A stretch of DNA of 64,000 nucleotides from Acinetobacter colistiniresistens (GCF_000413935.1 NZ_KE340376.1:287711-351710); one strand, 5' to 3'; counted from the stretch's first letter, positions 18,826 through 29,754 are shown. Numbers and translations are program-made. Notes: generated by a model not told the origin, from the sequence alone.

Positions 18826-20511
18826 ATGAGCGATAACCCGAACTATAGTCCTAAACTCTCCAATGAAGATCTCATCCCTGCTGAAAAAAATTGGACGTGG
18901 TATAACATCTTTTCCTTTTGGATGTCCGATGTACATAGTATGGGCGGCTATGTGGTCGCAGCGAGCTTATTTTCGCTTGGGCTAGCCAGCTGGCAAGTGT
19001 TGCTGGCTTTACTGATTGGTATCGTAATTGTCCAGGTTGCGGCGAACTTGGTTGCAAAACCTAGTCAAATTTCAGGGGTTCCCTATGCAGTGATCTCTCG
19101 CCAAGCCTTCGGGATTTATGGAGCCTATATTCCAGCCTTAATTCGCGGCCTGATTGCGGTTTCATGGTATGGCATTCAAACCTGGCTGGCCTCCAATGCC
19201 TTGATGATGATTCTTCTTAAGTTCTATCCAGCATTACACCCACTTACACTGACTGAATTTGCGGGTCTAAGCACGATTGGCTGGATCTGTTTTGGTTTTA
19301 TCTGGGCGATACAAGCACTGGTTTTCTGGAAAGGGATGGACACCATCAAGGTGTTTATCGACTGGGCGGGCCCAATGGTCTATGTGGTGATGTTGGCACT
19401 GGCATTATGGCTGGTGTGGAAAGCAGGCTGGCATCATATTTCCTTCAACCTCAGTGATAAACACCTCAGCGTCAATCAGCAAATCATGCAAACCATTGTC
19501 GCGATTGCATTGGTGGTGTCTTATTTCTCAGGCCCATTACTCAACTTTGGCGATTTCTCCCGTTATGGCAAAGATATGCAACAGGTCAAAAAGGGTAACT
19601 TTTGGGGACTACCGTTTAACTTTCTCTTCTTTGCCATCATCGTCGTCATGATTGTTTCAGGTACCTTTAGTGTGTTTGGAAAAATGGTACATGATCCACT
19701 CGAAACGGTTGCAATGATTGATAACGGGTTTGTGGTGGTACTCGGTTTATTAACAGTATTAACCGCCACCATTGGCATTAATATTGTGGCGAATTTCGTT
19801 TCAGCTGGGTTTGATTTTTCTAATCTTGCCCCACGCTTTCTTAGTTTTCGCAGAGCCGGCATGATTGCCGCGATTGGTTCGATCTTTATCACCCCATGGA
19901 ATTTATTTAACTCCCCTGAACTGATTCACTATACGCTTGATACTTTAGCCGCGTTTATCGGTCCACTGTTTGGTATTCTACTCGCTGACTTTTACCTGAT
20001 TAATAAACAACAAGTGCTGGTCGATGACTTATTTAGCGACCAACCCACAGCAGCATATTACTATCAAAAAGGCATCAATCGAAAAGCCGTCGTGAGCTTA
20101 ATGGCCGCGGTCAGCATCGGCCTACTCTTGGTGCTTATTCCAAGTTTTCAGTTTTTGGCTCCCTTCAACTGGTTTATTGGAGTCCTCCTCGGCAGTAGTT
20201 TTTACTATCGCCTCTCTCGGGAAAGCGTTGCTTCGAAAACAAGAAATATCCATCATCAGCAAAGCTTGAATATTCCTCAAAACCATCAATGTATGCAGGA
20301 TGGTTTTTTAATGCTGAATGATCTGGATCTGTGGAAACTGGAAACCACGGCAGGACTGCTCTGCCCGCCACGCGACAGTCAATACCATGTTCTGATGAAG
20401 AATAAAGTTTTGATAAGCATAGCTCCCAATCAACGGATGAGAACACATTCCTCCCTGATTGGACGGATGTACTTGGGTATTCAGACTATTCAAGTCCAGA
20501 CGAATGCCTAA
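18826..20511 (+). CDS. NCS1-family nucleobase/hydantoin transporter with unusual C-terminal extension
   Basis: This is a 12-helix cation symporter of the NCS1 family, importing nucleobases, allantoin or hydantoins across the inner membrane. The N-terminal NWTWYNIFSFWMSDVHSMGG is the family hallmark and helices are recognisable to about residue 465. Normal members end soon after the last helix. This one continues for nearly 100 soluble residues to give 561, and the last 204 bp overlap the phosphopantetheinyl transferase gene on the other strand. The tail shows no family likeness and may be read-through after loss of an earlier stop. Linkage to a hydantoin-type racemase suggests a hydantoin or purine breakdown substrate. 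Confidence 0.85.
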   Translation: MSDNPNYSPKLSNEDLIPAEKNWTWYNIFSFWMSDVHSMGGYVVAASLFSLGLASWQVLLALLIGIVIVQVAANLVAKPSQISGVPYAVISRQAFGIYGAYIPALIRGLIAVSWYGIQTWLASNALMMILLKFYPALHPLTLTEFAGLSTIGWICFGFIWAIQALVFWKGMDTIKVFIDWAGPMVYVVMLALALWLVWKAGWHHISFNLSDKHLSVNQQIMQTIVAIALVVSYFSGPLLNFGDFSRYGKDMQQVKKGNFWGLPFNFLFFAIIVVMIVSGTFSVFGKMVHDPLETVAMIDNGFVVVLGLLTVLTATIGINIVANFVSAGFDFSNLAPRFLSFRRAGMIAAIGSIFITPWNLFNSPELIHYTLDTLAAFIGPLFGILLADFYLINKQQVLVDDLFSDQPTAAYYYQKGINRKAVVSLMAAVSIGLLLVLIPSFQFLAPFNWFIGVLLGSSFYYRLSRESVASKTRNIHHQQSLNIPQNHQCMQDGFLMLNDLDLWKLETTAGLLCPPRDSQYHVLMKNKVLISIAPNQRMRTHSSLIGRMYLGIQTIQVQTNA

Positions 20512-20958
20512 GCCTGATGCTTTTAAAACTGCTTCTTTGGTGGTCCAGACTCTGAACCAGTATTCAGTATCCTGATCCTGCTGTTGCCAGATTCGATATT
20601 CCTCGGCATGAAACGCATGTTGAGCCAAGGCATCAAAACGCACTTTACGATCCAGTTCTTCGACATCAATCCCAATATCTTTGACCCGTTCACTCATCGC
20701 CAAGGCATAATATTGCTGACTATGGGTATGATTAAAATGTAAGGTATGTGAGCTTAAAAAGGGTTTACCGTGTTCATGTTTGGAAAAACTTAAATCGTCC
20801 ACCGAGCAAAGCAGTTGATTTGCCAGCAACGTATTTCTATAGGTTCTAATCTGTTCTTTTTTATAGTGATTAAACGATCTTAAATCAGCAAAGTCAGCTT
20901 TATTTTTTTGCAGAAGTTGTGCCAATGCCTGAACATGGATTTCGATTTGACCTGCCAT
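20308..20958 (-). CDS. 4'-phosphopantetheinyl transferase (Sfp/AcpT type)
   Basis: The enzyme moves 4'-phosphopantetheine from CoA onto a serine of a carrier protein. The 216-residue protein carries the magnesium-binding GIDVEELDRKV (about residue 97) and the second motif WTTKEAVLKASGLGI (about residue 137). HEHGKPFL is upstream, in the usual order. A GGGAGTG ribosome-binding site precedes the ATG. Its last 68 codons overlap the 3' end of the NCS1 transporter gene on the opposite strand. Its carrier-protein target is not encoded nearby. Confidence 0.88.
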   Translation of the reverse strand: MAGQIEIHVQALAQLLQKNKADFADLRSFNHYKKEQIRTYRNTLLANQLLCSVDDLSFSKHEHGKPFLSSHTLHFNHTHSQQYYALAMSERVKDIGIDVEELDRKVRFDALAQHAFHAEEYRIWQQQDQDTEYWFRVWTTKEAVLKASGLGIRLDLNSLNTQVHPSNQGGMCSHPLIGSYAYQNFILHQNMVLTVAWRAEQSCRGFQFPQIQIIQH

Positions 20959-20981
20959 CTGATCACTCCCGTTATTGATAC

Positions 20982-21011
20982 AAAAAAGCCCAAAGCAAAC
21001 TTTGGGCTTTT
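20982..21011 (-). terminator. Intrinsic terminator of der
   Basis: A 12-bp stem AAAAGCCCAAAG/CTTTGGGCTTTT (20984-20995 with 21000-21011) gives, on the minus strand, a hairpin with a T run just past the der stop. Confidence 0.9.
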
Positions 21012-21027
21012 CGGCATCCAGAATAGC

Positions 21028-22437
21028 TTAACGCTTAAATTTCTTTTCTGCTTTTTTGAATTTCTGAACATAACGACGTTTACGTGCCGCTACACGCTCA
21101 TCCACTTGCGATTTGCGCCCTTCAAATGGATTCTCTGACGTTTTAAAATCGATACGGACTGGCGTTCCTTCAAGTTTATACACTCGACGGAATACGTTTT
21201 CCAAGTAACGACGATAGTCAGCAGGTGTCTTATCAACCTTGTTCCCGTGGATCACGATAGTCGGTGGATTTTGTCCACCCATATGCGCATAACGCATTTT
21301 AATACGACGACCGCTGATCATTGGCGGCTGATGCGCTTCAGTTGCATCACTTAAAATCTGGGTCAGTTTCGCAGGAGAAACTTTTAAATTTGCTGATTCA
21401 TAAGCACGATGGATCGATGGATAGAGTTCACCCACCCCAGTCCCATGCAATGCAGAAATTAAATGAATTTTCGCCCATGGAATGAAGTCAAAACGGCGTT
21501 CAACATCGAGCTTACACTGCTTACGATCATACTCGGTCATGTTGTCCCATTTGTTGATCGCAATCACCATGGCACGACCAGCTTCAAGTGCATAACCAAT
21601 CAAATGTAAGTCTTGTTCAACAATACCTTCACGTGCATCCACCACCACGACCACCACATGGGCATCTTTCATGGCTTGCAATGTTTTCACGATTGAGAAC
21701 TTCTCAATCATTTCATCGACTTTACCTTTACGACGCACGCCCGCAGTATCAATTAAAGTATATTGACGACCATCACGCTCATAAGGAATATAAATCGAGT
21801 CACGCGTTGTTCCCGGCTGGTCAAATGCAACCACACGTTCTTCGCCCAACAAACGGTTAACCAAAGTCGATTTACCCACGTTTGGACGACCAATAATCGC
21901 TAAACGTAAACCGGTATTTTTATTGTGTTCATCTGGATTTTCATCTTCTGGGACTTCAGCCAACACTTCTTCCAGCATTTGCTGTACACCACGACCATGA
22001 CTGGCCGCAACCTGCATTGGTTCACCCATACCGAGCTTATAAAACTCAACCAAAGCCGCTTCAGCATGAACACCATCGACCTTATTGGCAACCAAGTGAA
22101 CTTTTTTGCCTAGGGTACGAAGCTCACGTGCGATTTGCTCATCTGATGCCAACAGGCCAGCACGCGCATCGACGACAAACACAATAATGTCTGCTTCATG
22201 GATCGCGGTCTTCGACTGCTCGGCCATGTATGAATCAATACCGCCCTCATTCTCACCGATACCACCCGTATCTACGACAATGAACGATTTATTTTGATAA
22301 ACCGCATCACCATATTTGCGGTCACGAGTTAAACCAGCGAAGTCAGCAACCAAAGCATCACGACTTTTGGTGATTTGGTTAAATAGCGTTGATTTTCCGA
22401 CGTTTGGACGACCAATGAGCGCAATAACGGGTTTCAT
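21028..22437 (-). CDS. der: Ribosome biogenesis GTPase Der (EngA)
   Basis: Der is an essential double GTPase that helps mature the 50S subunit. The 469-residue protein has two Ras-like G domains. The first has [11 protein letters not shown] at residue 8, DTGG and NKVD. The second has [14 protein letters not shown] near residue 183, [10 protein letters not shown] and NKWD. A KH-like C-terminal domain and a basic tail follow. It lies after bamB in the usual order but is separated from it by a terminator, so it has its own promoter. Confidence 0.97.
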   Translation of the reverse strand: MKPVIALIGRPNVGKSTLFNQITKSRDALVADFAGLTRDRKYGDAVYQNKSFIVVDTGGIGENEGGIDSYMAEQSKTAIHEADIIVFVVDARAGLLASDEQIARELRTLGKKVHLVANKVDGVHAEAALVEFYKLGMGEPMQVAASHGRGVQQMLEEVLAEVPEDENPDEHNKNTGLRLAIIGRPNVGKSTLVNRLLGEERVVAFDQPGTTRDSIYIPYERDGRQYTLIDTAGVRRKGKVDEMIEKFSIVKTLQAMKDAHVVVVVVDAREGIVEQDLHLIGYALEAGRAMVIAINKWDNMTEYDRKQCKLDVERRFDFIPWAKIHLISALHGTGVGELYPSIHRAYESANLKVSPAKLTQILSDATEAHQPPMISGRRIKMRYAHMGGQNPPTIVIHGNKVDKTPADYRRYLENVFRRVYKLEGTPVRIDFKTSENPFEGRKSQVDERVAARKRRYVQKFKKAEKKFKR

Positions 22438-22521
22438 AAATTAACCTTAATTCAGACGAGCCATCGTTGATGACATCGTATCAGAAACAGTATGGAAGAT
22501 TTTGGTGATCAAGTAATCACA

Positions 22522-22558
22522 ATAAAAATTCGGGGTTTTGTTTAAACAAATACCCCGA
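22522..22558 (-). terminator. Terminator after bamB
   Basis: The inverted repeat TCGGGG/CCCCGA encloses a perfect palindrome TTTGTTTAAACAAA. On the minus strand it is followed by a T-rich run. It ends the long rlmN-to-bamB unit and separates it from der. Confidence 0.8.
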
Positions 22559-22613
22559 TCATTCTTTTATTAGCAATAGCTAATTGTGCATTTTACCACA
22601 AGCTAGGACAAAA

Positions 22614-23756
22614 TTAACGATTCTGCCAAATGCTTAATGCACCTTTTCGTGTTGCAACATAAAGTTGATTGTCAATCACGCGCAGTGATCGAACTTCACC
22701 GCTGGTTTTAGCGCGGCCAATCAACTTACCTGAAGCAGGATTAATCAGATGCAATACACCATCCAAATCACCCACCACAAGATTTTGCCCTAGCATCACA
22801 GGATTACTCAGCTTGCGATTCAGCAATTCTTCATTTTGCCAAACCAGCTCACCTGTCGCCAAGCTATAGGCATTCAGCTTGCCATCCGTCGTCGCAACAA
22901 AAACTTTGTCGTCCGCAACTTCAGCACTGTTGGTACTGCTGGCATCTTCACTCCACACCACACGTTGTGTTGCGAGATCAGTTACTGTGACTTGACCTTG
23001 GAAGCTAGTGGTCACTAAATATTGTCCTGCAACAACAGGATCACCCACGACATCAACTAAACGCTGAATGTCTGAACGGCCTTCGCTGATTGCCACACGG
23101 CGCTGGAAACGTGGTACACCACTGATAATATCCAAGGCATAAATATAGGCATTTGCAGAGCCAATCAATACAGTCCGCTCATCTAAACGAACGGGTGCAG
23201 GTTGACCACGTAAACTAAATTGAACATTTGGCAGCTTATAGGCCCAGACCTGTTGTCCAGTCACCGCATCATGTGCAAATACAGTCCCGTCATTGGCAAT
23301 GGTAATCACACGACCTGACTGGATCAAAGATGGAGACAAAATGGCACCAGACAATTTCGCTGTCCACTTTTGCTCGCCTGTCGCTTGATCTAAAGCAAAT
23401 AACTGGCCTTTACGATTGCCACTGACCACAATCCCTTCACCCGCTTCGACACCCGCAGTGAGTTCTTGTTTGGTGATTTTACTTTTCCAAAGACGCTCTT
23501 TACCTTTGTAAGCAGAAATCTGACCATCCGGATCAATCGCAAAAATCACACCATTGTCAGTATCCAGCTGCAAGCGCAAAGATTCTGCAGCATTGGTCGA
23601 CGAAACACTTTGTGAGAACACAAGGTTTAAACTTTGTTCTTGTACGATTTTTGGCAATGGATTCGGTTTTGCTTCTTTTACTTTATTGCTTGAACAACCA
23701 ACGAGTAAAGCTGAAGCAATGGCAATTGCCAACGGTAGTTTTAGTTTATTCTGCAT
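22614..23756 (-). CDS. bamB: Outer-membrane protein assembly factor BamB
   Basis: BamB is a lipoprotein of the BAM complex that inserts beta-barrels into the outer membrane. The 380-residue product starts with a lipoprotein signal ending in LLVGCSSNK, with the lipid-bearing Cys at residue 21. It then shows repeated PQQ-type beta-propeller blades such as GQLFALDQATGEQKW, GTVFAHDAVTGQQVW and GKLNAYSLATGELVW. The start overlaps the yfgM stop by one base, so translation is coupled. Confidence 0.96.
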   Translation of the reverse strand: MQNKLKLPLAIAIASALLVGCSSNKVKEAKPNPLPKIVQEQSLNLVFSQSVSSTNAAESLRLQLDTDNGVIFAIDPDGQISAYKGKERLWKSKITKQELTAGVEAGEGIVVSGNRKGQLFALDQATGEQKWTAKLSGAILSPSLIQSGRVITIANDGTVFAHDAVTGQQVWAYKLPNVQFSLRGQPAPVRLDERTVLIGSANAYIYALDIISGVPRFQRRVAISEGRSDIQRLVDVVGDPVVAGQYLVTTSFQGQVTVTDLATQRVVWSEDASSTNSAEVADDKVFVATTDGKLNAYSLATGELVWQNEELLNRKLSNPVMLGQNLVVGDLDGVLHLINPASGKLIGRAKTSGEVRSLRVIDNQLYVATRKGALSIWQNR

Positions 23757-24454
23757 TAAGACTCATCCACTTTGGTATCTAAGATCGGGCGCTCAAACTC
23801 AGGATCATCTACTAAAACGCCAACACTTTCGAGTTTAATTTGTAAAAGCTGACGTTCCTGTTTACGCTCGAGCAAGTTATCCCATGCACTTTGATACGCT
23901 TTGCGTGCAGATTCATTGTCTTTTTTGGCAACAAAAATATCACCGCGAAGTTCATCCGCAGACGCCTTGAATGCAGGATCGGTCACGCTAGATAGAGTTT
24001 TTAATGCTTCATCATATTTGCTTTGTGCCAATTGTGAATCTGCTAAACGTAATTTAACAATTTGCAGCAAACCCGCATCTTTGACTTTTGAAGCTTCAAC
24101 TTTCTTCAATGCTTTTTCAGCTGCAGCATAGTCTTGCTTATCATAAGCAAGCTTCGCCATGATAAATTGTGTTTGAATCGCTTGAGCAGAGTCTGCATCA
24201 TCTTTGACAATTTTATCTGCTGTTTCTGACAAAGTCGCAAAGGCATTCGGCTGACCCGATGCCGCTTTCGCTTCATCCATCAACTTTTGCACCTTGGCAG
24301 TCTGGTTCTGGGCTTCGGCAAGGTTTTTCTTTTGCCAGTATTCCCATCCGAAAAAGGCAATCAGGGCAATGAGAATTCCGCTGATGATTGCAGAACCATA
24401 TTTTTTGGCAAACGACTTGAACTGGTCGAGTTGTTCTTCATCACTTAAACTCAT
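23756..24454 (-). CDS. yfgM: YfgM family tetratricopeptide protein, SecYEG ancillary subunit
   Basis: This 232-residue inner-membrane protein has a short cytoplasmic N-terminus (LSDEEQLDQFKSFAKKYG), one membrane helix (about residues 20-40) and a periplasmic domain of TPR-like helical repeats. YfgM links the Sec translocon with periplasmic chaperones. It sits between hisS and bamB, as in many gammaproteobacteria. Confidence 0.92.
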   Translation of the reverse strand: MSLSDEEQLDQFKSFAKKYGSAIISGILIALIAFFGWEYWQKKNLAEAQNQTAKVQKLMDEAKAASGQPNAFATLSETADKIVKDDADSAQAIQTQFIMAKLAYDKQDYAAAEKALKKVEASKVKDAGLLQIVKLRLADSQLAQSKYDEALKTLSSVTDPAFKASADELRGDIFVAKKDNESARKAYQSAWDNLLERKQERQLLQIKLESVGVLVDDPEFERPILDTKVDES

Positions 24455-24483
24455 GTGATTGTCCTTTTCCTAAATTGTGCAAT

Positions 24484-25776
24484 TTATTGTTTAAATTTTT
24501 CGATAAAAAATGGCGTCAGTTCAGCAATCCCAACTTGAGACTGTTCAGCCGTTGCCAATTCCTTCACCAAGAGTTGCTGAGACTCCCACTCACGCTCACC
24601 CAAGATCACCGCAAAGATTGCGCCAGATTGATCGGCCTTTTTCATTTGGCTTTTCATGCTGCCTTGTGAACCTGTTTTCAGGCGAATTGGACTGTTTGCT
24701 GCTTCTAACTGATCACGCATCTGCTCTGCCAACACCAAAGCTTTGGCTTGATAAGCTGGCTCAGCCAATAAGAACACTTCACAATCACGTACGTCTTTGG
24801 CTTGTGCAACTTGTTCAACCAACAACAGTAAACGTTCCATTCCCATGGCAAAACCAACCGCTGGAACAGACTGATCGGCTTTACCTTTAAGCTGTCCAAC
24901 CAAGCCATCATAGCGACCACCCGCACAAACCGTTCCTTGGGAACCCAGCATGGTGGTGGTCCATTCGAATACGGTCTTGTTGTAGTAGTCCAAGCCACGC
25001 ACTAACTTTTGGTTAATCACAAACTCAACACCTGCATCAGTGAGGTATTGCTGTAATTGCTGGAAGTGGTTGATTGAATCTTCTTTAAGAAAATCATGCA
25101 ACTTCGGTGCATTTACCAAAATCTTTTGCGTTGATTCAATTTTCGAATCCAGAATACGCAAAGGATTCGTGGTTAAACGGCGTTGTGAATCTTCATCCAA
25201 GGCATCTTTGTGTTGGTTTAAGAACGCAACCAAGGCAGCACGATATTCTGCACGCTCATCTGTTTCACCCAGGGTATTGAGCTCTAAGCGAACATTCGCT
25301 GCCACCCCCATACGTTTCCATAAACGCGCAGTCATTAAAATGAGTTCAGCATCAATATCAGGCGTTGCCACACCAAAAGTTTCAACACCAAATTGATGGA
25401 ACTGACGATAGCGGCCTTTTTGTGGCTTTTCATAGCGGAACATGGATCCGAGATACCAGACACGCGGTGTCGCACCACGCAACAGGTTATGCTCTAACAT
25501 GGCACGTACACAACCCGCCGTCCCCTCAGGACGTAAGGTTAATGATTCAGGGGGCGTACCTTTGTCGAAAAAGGTATACATTTCTTTTTCAACGATATCG
25601 GTCGCATCACCAATTGCACGTTTAAATAAACCAGTTTGCTCAACAATGGGCAAACGGATCTGTTGATAACCATACGCATCCATTAATGATGCAAGTTGTT
25701 GTTCCAGACTTCTCCAAGCCGCAGTTTGCGTTGGAAGGATGTCATTAAAACCTTTGATAGCGACGATTGAACTCAT
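24484..25776 (-). CDS. hisS: Histidyl-tRNA synthetase
   Basis: This class II aminoacyl-tRNA synthetase has 430 residues. Motif 2 shows as [14 protein letters not shown], with [15 protein letters not shown] before it. The histidine-specific signature [15 protein letters not shown] is near residue 260, and the C-terminal anticodon-binding domain ends the protein. The start codon overlaps the ispG stop (ATGA), so the two are translationally coupled. Confidence 0.97.
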   Translation of the reverse strand: MSSIVAIKGFNDILPTQTAAWRSLEQQLASLMDAYGYQQIRLPIVEQTGLFKRAIGDATDIVEKEMYTFFDKGTPPESLTLRPEGTAGCVRAMLEHNLLRGATPRVWYLGSMFRYEKPQKGRYRQFHQFGVETFGVATPDIDAELILMTARLWKRMGVAANVRLELNTLGETDERAEYRAALVAFLNQHKDALDEDSQRRLTTNPLRILDSKIESTQKILVNAPKLHDFLKEDSINHFQQLQQYLTDAGVEFVINQKLVRGLDYYNKTVFEWTTTMLGSQGTVCAGGRYDGLVGQLKGKADQSVPAVGFAMGMERLLLLVEQVAQAKDVRDCEVFLLAEPAYQAKALVLAEQMRDQLEAANSPIRLKTGSQGSMKSQMKKADQSGAIFAVILGEREWESQQLLVKELATAEQSQVGIAELTPFFIEKFKQ

Positions 25777-26888
25777 GATGAACTACGAATAATTTCTTTA
25801 GATTTTGCTTCTTCAAGCTCTTGAACACGTTGACGAACCATTGTTTCAATTTCATCAACCAACTGATTTGTGTCAATTAAATGACTCTTTTCACCATTAC
25901 GATAGACCAGTGAACGCGGTGATGCACCGACAATCCCGATATCTGCCTCTTTGGCTTCACCTGGGCCATTCACCTTACACCCGATCACCGACAAGTCCAT
26001 CGGCGTACGGATATCCTCTAAACGCTCTTCCAATGCCTGCATCACTTGAATCACATTGAATTCTTGACGTGAGCAACTTGGACAAGCAATAAAGTTAATC
26101 CCGTTTGAGCGTAAACCCAATGATTTTAAAATATCAAAGCCGATTTTAATTTCATCTTCTGGCTCTGCCGCAAGCGAAATACGCATGGTATCGCCAATGC
26201 CTTCCATCAACAATCCACCCAGTGCAATCGCTGATTTGACTGTACCCGTACGGTAAATCCCAGCTTCAGTCACACCCAAATGCAATGGATTATCAATCTG
26301 TTGCGACAATAAGCGATAGGCATCCATGGTTAAAAACACATTCGATGCTTTTACGCTGACTTTAAACTCGTGAAAATCCAAACGATCCAGAATATCGATG
26401 TGACGCATTGCAGACTCAAGTAAAGCCTGCCCTGTCGGTTCACCATATTTGACCTGTAAGTCTTTTTCTAAAGAACCCGCATTGACCCCAATACGAATCG
26501 AAATGCCGTGATGTTTTGCTGCTGCAACCACTTCACGTACTTTTTGATCCGAGCCAATATTGCCTGGGTTAATCCGCAGACAGTCTGCGCCATAATCCGC
26601 AACAGCCAAAGCAATACGATGATCAAAGTGAATATCCGCCACCAATGGCACAGAAACGCGTTTGCGAATTTCACCAAACGCTTCTGCTGCTTCCATCGAC
26701 GGTACCGAAACACGCATGATATCTGCGCCAGCATCTGCACAGCGCTGAATTTGCGCCACAGTTGCCTCAACATCGCAAGTTTCAGTATTGGTCATACTTT
26801 GAACACTGATCGGGGCATCACCACCGACATACACCGAACCAACACGGATTTTACGTGTTGGGCGACGTTTAATTGGGTTCACAATCAT
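25773..26888 (-). CDS. ispG: 4-hydroxy-3-methylbut-2-enyl diphosphate synthase
   Basis: IspG is an iron-sulphur enzyme of the MEP pathway for isoprenoid precursors. The 371-residue protein begins with an [20 protein letters not shown] segment. The cluster-binding cysteines lie in [15 protein letters not shown] (about residue 270) and in [19 protein letters not shown] (about residue 305). It lies between rodZ (22 bp) and hisS (overlap) in one operon. Confidence 0.97.
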   Translation of the reverse strand: MIVNPIKRRPTRKIRVGSVYVGGDAPISVQSMTNTETCDVEATVAQIQRCADAGADIMRVSVPSMEAAEAFGEIRKRVSVPLVADIHFDHRIALAVADYGADCLRINPGNIGSDQKVREVVAAAKHHGISIRIGVNAGSLEKDLQVKYGEPTGQALLESAMRHIDILDRLDFHEFKVSVKASNVFLTMDAYRLLSQQIDNPLHLGVTEAGIYRTGTVKSAIALGGLLMEGIGDTMRISLAAEPEDEIKIGFDILKSLGLRSNGINFIACPSCSRQEFNVIQVMQALEERLEDIRTPMDLSVIGCKVNGPGEAKEADIGIVGASPRSLVYRNGEKSHLIDTNQLVDEIETMVRQRVQELEEAKSKEIIRSSS

Positions 26889-26910
26889 CGTATAGCTCTA
26901 CTCTCTGGCA

Positions 26911-27705
26911 TTAACGAGACAAACGGAATTCTGCTTTTCCATTGACCGTATATGGAGACAAGGAAATTTTCTCTTGATTTAAAGTCAATGCTACGGCGGT
27001 CGCATCATCTAAACGAATTTGAAATGGTGATTCACCACTTAAAGTCAATGTTGATGCTTGACGGCCTGTTGCCAATACTTTACCTGTTGCATCTACGATA
27101 TGCACAGAGGTTGGTCGATTAAAGTCCAGAACCAATTGGTCACCAGATGTTGCTGCGGTGCTATTTCCCATTGGCAAAATCTGGACATCCGAATTTTTGA
27201 TCTTGGGCACATCTTCATCATCTTTATGACTTGATGTCCAGTTCTGAACCGCCATTACGGCTAACCACGCCAACACCGCAACAGCCACCACGATTGCAAT
27301 ACGTTTTAACCAGATACGATTACGCACACTTTTCGAACCTGATAATTTCCCCATGATTTTAATCGGAGAGTTATTCAGGGCATGGCTGGCTTTAAGTCCA
27401 GTATCATTCACATAAATTTCATCAAAACGTTGAATGATCGCACTGGCATCTGCATTTAAATGCTTTGCATACGCACGGTAATAACCTTTAATGAACGTCG
27501 CTTCCGGCAAGGATTTATAATCATCTTGCTCTAATGCTGTCAAGGTTTTGACAGGCATATTCAATACGTTTGCAATCTCTTCAATTTCTTTCTTTTGTGC
27601 AATACGAATTTGACGCAAATACTCACCAGGTCGTTGAATATTTCCTAACGTTGACGCTGGCGAGGTTGAGCCAGTTGGCTGATGTGAATTTGGATTTATT
27701 TCCAT
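26911..27705 (-). CDS. rodZ: Cytoskeleton protein RodZ
   Basis: RodZ ties the MreB filament to the inner membrane and keeps rod or coccobacillary shape. The 264-residue protein has a cytoplasmic helix-turn-helix domain (about residues 25-95, with GEYLRQIRIAQKKEIEEIA and ATFIKGYYRAYAKHL). A basic stretch precedes one membrane helix (about 133-152), and a periplasmic DUF4115 domain ends the protein. The gene overlaps the 3' end of pilW by 10 bp. Confidence 0.93.
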   Translation of the reverse strand: MEINPNSHQPTGSTSPASTLGNIQRPGEYLRQIRIAQKKEIEEIANVLNMPVKTLTALEQDDYKSLPEATFIKGYYRAYAKHLNADASAIIQRFDEIYVNDTGLKASHALNNSPIKIMGKLSGSKSVRNRIWLKRIAIVVAVAVLAWLAVMAVQNWTSSHKDDEDVPKIKNSDVQILPMGNSTAATSGDQLVLDFNRPTSVHIVDATGKVLATGRQASTLTLSGESPFQIRLDDATAVALTLNQEKISLSPYTVNGKAEFRLSR

Positions 27706-28502
27706 ACGGCCTCAGTACTGTACTGTAATTGCAAATAACGTTGATATTCTGGACTATCAGGAAATAGTGCACGTAGTTGATTAACCAGTACCTGCATTCC
27801 TAATTGATCCGCATTCGCTCGAGCAATGCGTAGACCAATCCAAAGCGCACGAGCCCCTTGGTTGTTCTGCCCTACATTACGAACATATTGTTCGTATAGT
27901 TGTGACGCATCTCTATTATTTTGTTGCAAATAGAAAATTTCCGCCAACTCTAACATTGAAATGGTTGCGTTTCGATTCGCTTGTAGCGCTTGTTTGAATG
28001 ATTTTTCAGCATTCGCAACATCGCCCAATTTTAAATAGATTCGTCCCAGGTTTTCCAACGACTGAAATCGTTGATCATAGCCTAGCGTTGCACCCGCACG
28101 GGTAAATTGCTCAATCGCCTCATTATAGCGTTGCTGCTGATACAAATATGTACCGTAATTATTACGCGCTTGAGCATTATCAGGTTCCGAGGAAATTGCA
28201 CGCTTAAAATAAGCCTCTGCTTTTTCCATATTGCTTGCACTGCCTTCTTGTTGCAGCAAGATGCCCATCATCATATTGGCATTGGCATCACGAGAGTCCG
28301 CTTTTAACGCTTGATCAAGCGAACGTTTGGCAGCGTCTAGATCACGGCTACGAATATATTCTGCGGCCAGTTGTGTTCGAACTTGTACTGCTTTTTCTGG
28401 ATCTTTTTTTAATCCTGTAGACGGCGATTGACAAGCTGTTAAGCCAAACAAAGTAAACACAACAGCCGTCACAGTAATGGTTTTTGTTCGAGTGGTATTC
28501 AA
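27696..28502 (-). CDS. pilW: Type IV pilus biogenesis/stability lipoprotein PilW (PilF)
   Basis: This is an outer-membrane lipoprotein that helps assemble the PilQ secretin. No ATG gives a sensible signal peptide. A TTG at 28502, with GGGGAAAGG just upstream, gives 268 residues whose lipoprotein signal ends in TLFGLTACQS. Choosing this start also places the gene 16 bp after rlmN instead of deep inside it. The mature part is made of TPR repeats (NAQARNNYGTYLYQQQRYNEA, NLGRIYLKLGDVANAEKSF). It belongs to the rlmN-pilW-rodZ-ispG operon. Confidence 0.9.
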   Translation of the reverse strand: MNTTRTKTITVTAVVFTLFGLTACQSPSTGLKKDPEKAVQVRTQLAAEYIRSRDLDAAKRSLDQALKADSRDANANMMMGILLQQEGSASNMEKAEAYFKRAISSEPDNAQARNNYGTYLYQQQRYNEAIEQFTRAGATLGYDQRFQSLENLGRIYLKLGDVANAEKSFKQALQANRNATISMLELAEIFYLQQNNRDASQLYEQYVRNVGQNNQGARALWIGLRIARANADQLGMQVLVNQLRALFPDSPEYQRYLQLQYSTEAVWK

Positions 28503-28518
28503 CGCCTTTCCCCAAGTA

Positions 28519-29754
28519 TTATCCTTGTGTGCGCAAAATTTCTTGTCGTTGCGCCACTTTCTTTTTCCATTGTTCAGCACGACGAGTACGATCTGCAACC
28601 TGTCCTACTAATTGTCCACATGCGGCATCAATATCATCACCACGTGTCTGACGAATCGTACACACAAATCCGGCATCCGACAAAGTTTTTTGGAAGGCAA
28701 TGATACGGTTACGGCTTGAACGACCATACGGGGCATGCGGGAATGGATTAAATGGAATCAGGTTGATTTTACTTGGTAAGTTTTTCAACAATTTTAAAAG
28801 TTGTTGGGCATGCTCAGGTTGGTCATTGACCCCTTCCAGCATTACATATTCAATAGTGACATGACGACGTGCACTTTCATTGCCATCTTTAGCTAAATAG
28901 CGTTGGCAAGCAGCGATTAATTGTTGTAATGGATATTTTTTATTGATTGGCACAAGTTCATTACGAAGTTCGTCATTTGGTGCATGTAATGAAATCGCCA
29001 AAGCAACATCAATGTCCTGCGCCAGCTGATCAATTTTTGGTACAACACCTGAGGTCGATAGCGTCACACGGCGTTTTGACATGCCATAAGCAAAATCGTC
29101 CAGCATCAATTGCATTGAACTGAGTACAGCATCATAGTTGAGTAACGGTTCGCCCATCCCCATCATTACCACATTGGTCACGGTACGCTCGCGTTCGGCC
29201 ACAGGCACATCTTCCATATAGGAATAGTTTGCCATCCACAACTGACCAATGATTTCTGCTGGTGTCAGGTCACGCTGGAAACCTTGTTTCCCTGTTGAAC
29301 AAAATGAACAATCCAGTGCACAACCCACTTGCGATGAGATACATAAGGTCTTACGTGCCCCTGTCTTGTCATCAGCTGGAATCAGGACGGTTTCGACCAG
29401 AGAACCTTCGCCATCTCCTACGCGGAACACCCACTTACGCGTTCCATCTTTAGAGTAGTTACGATGCACCACTTCTGGCGCTTTAATTTCACAAATCTTT
29501 TCTAATTTTTCGCGTAATTTTCCTGAGATATTACTCATCTCGGCAAAATCAGTCACAAAAAATTGATGAATCCACTTCATCACCTGACCGGCACGAAACT
29601 TTTTTTCGCCCAAATCTTCAAAGAACTTTTCTAATTCAGTTCGAGACATGCCAAGTAAATTTACTTTTTGCTCGGCAGCATGAACGACAGGTGTAGAAAC
29701 AGACTGTTGTTTTTCATCCAAATTTTCCGATGAAACGACCACTGCAGAACTCAT
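28519..29754 (-). CDS. rlmN: Dual-specificity 23S rRNA/tRNA adenine-C2 methyltransferase
   Basis: This radical-SAM enzyme makes m2A at 23S rRNA position 2503 and tRNA position 37. The 411-residue protein has the cluster motif [15 protein letters not shown] near residue 153, [20 protein letters not shown], and the late catalytic Cys in [19 protein letters not shown]. The first about 30 residues are a poorly conserved tail. It is the first gene of the pilW-to-bamB run. Confidence 0.96.
   Translation of the reverse strand: MSSAVVVSSENLDEKQQSVSTPVVHAAEQKVNLLGMSRTELEKFFEDLGEKKFRAGQVMKWIHQFFVTDFAEMSNISGKLREKLEKICEIKAPEVVHRNYSKDGTRKWVFRVGDGEGSLVETVLIPADDKTGARKTLCISSQVGCALDCSFCSTGKQGFQRDLTPAEIIGQLWMANYSYMEDVPVAERERTVTNVVMMGMGEPLLNYDAVLSSMQLMLDDFAYGMSKRRVTLSTSGVVPKIDQLAQDIDVALAISLHAPNDELRNELVPINKKYPLQQLIAACQRYLAKDGNESARRHVTIEYVMLEGVNDQPEHAQQLLKLLKNLPSKINLIPFNPFPHAPYGRSSRNRIIAFQKTLSDAGFVCTIRQTRGDDIDAACGQLVGQVADRTRRAEQWKKKVAQRQEILRTQG

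Noticed and set aside
24510..24890. 126-codon frame antisense to hisS
   Set aside because: It is a shadow of a strongly conserved gene; no independent motif.
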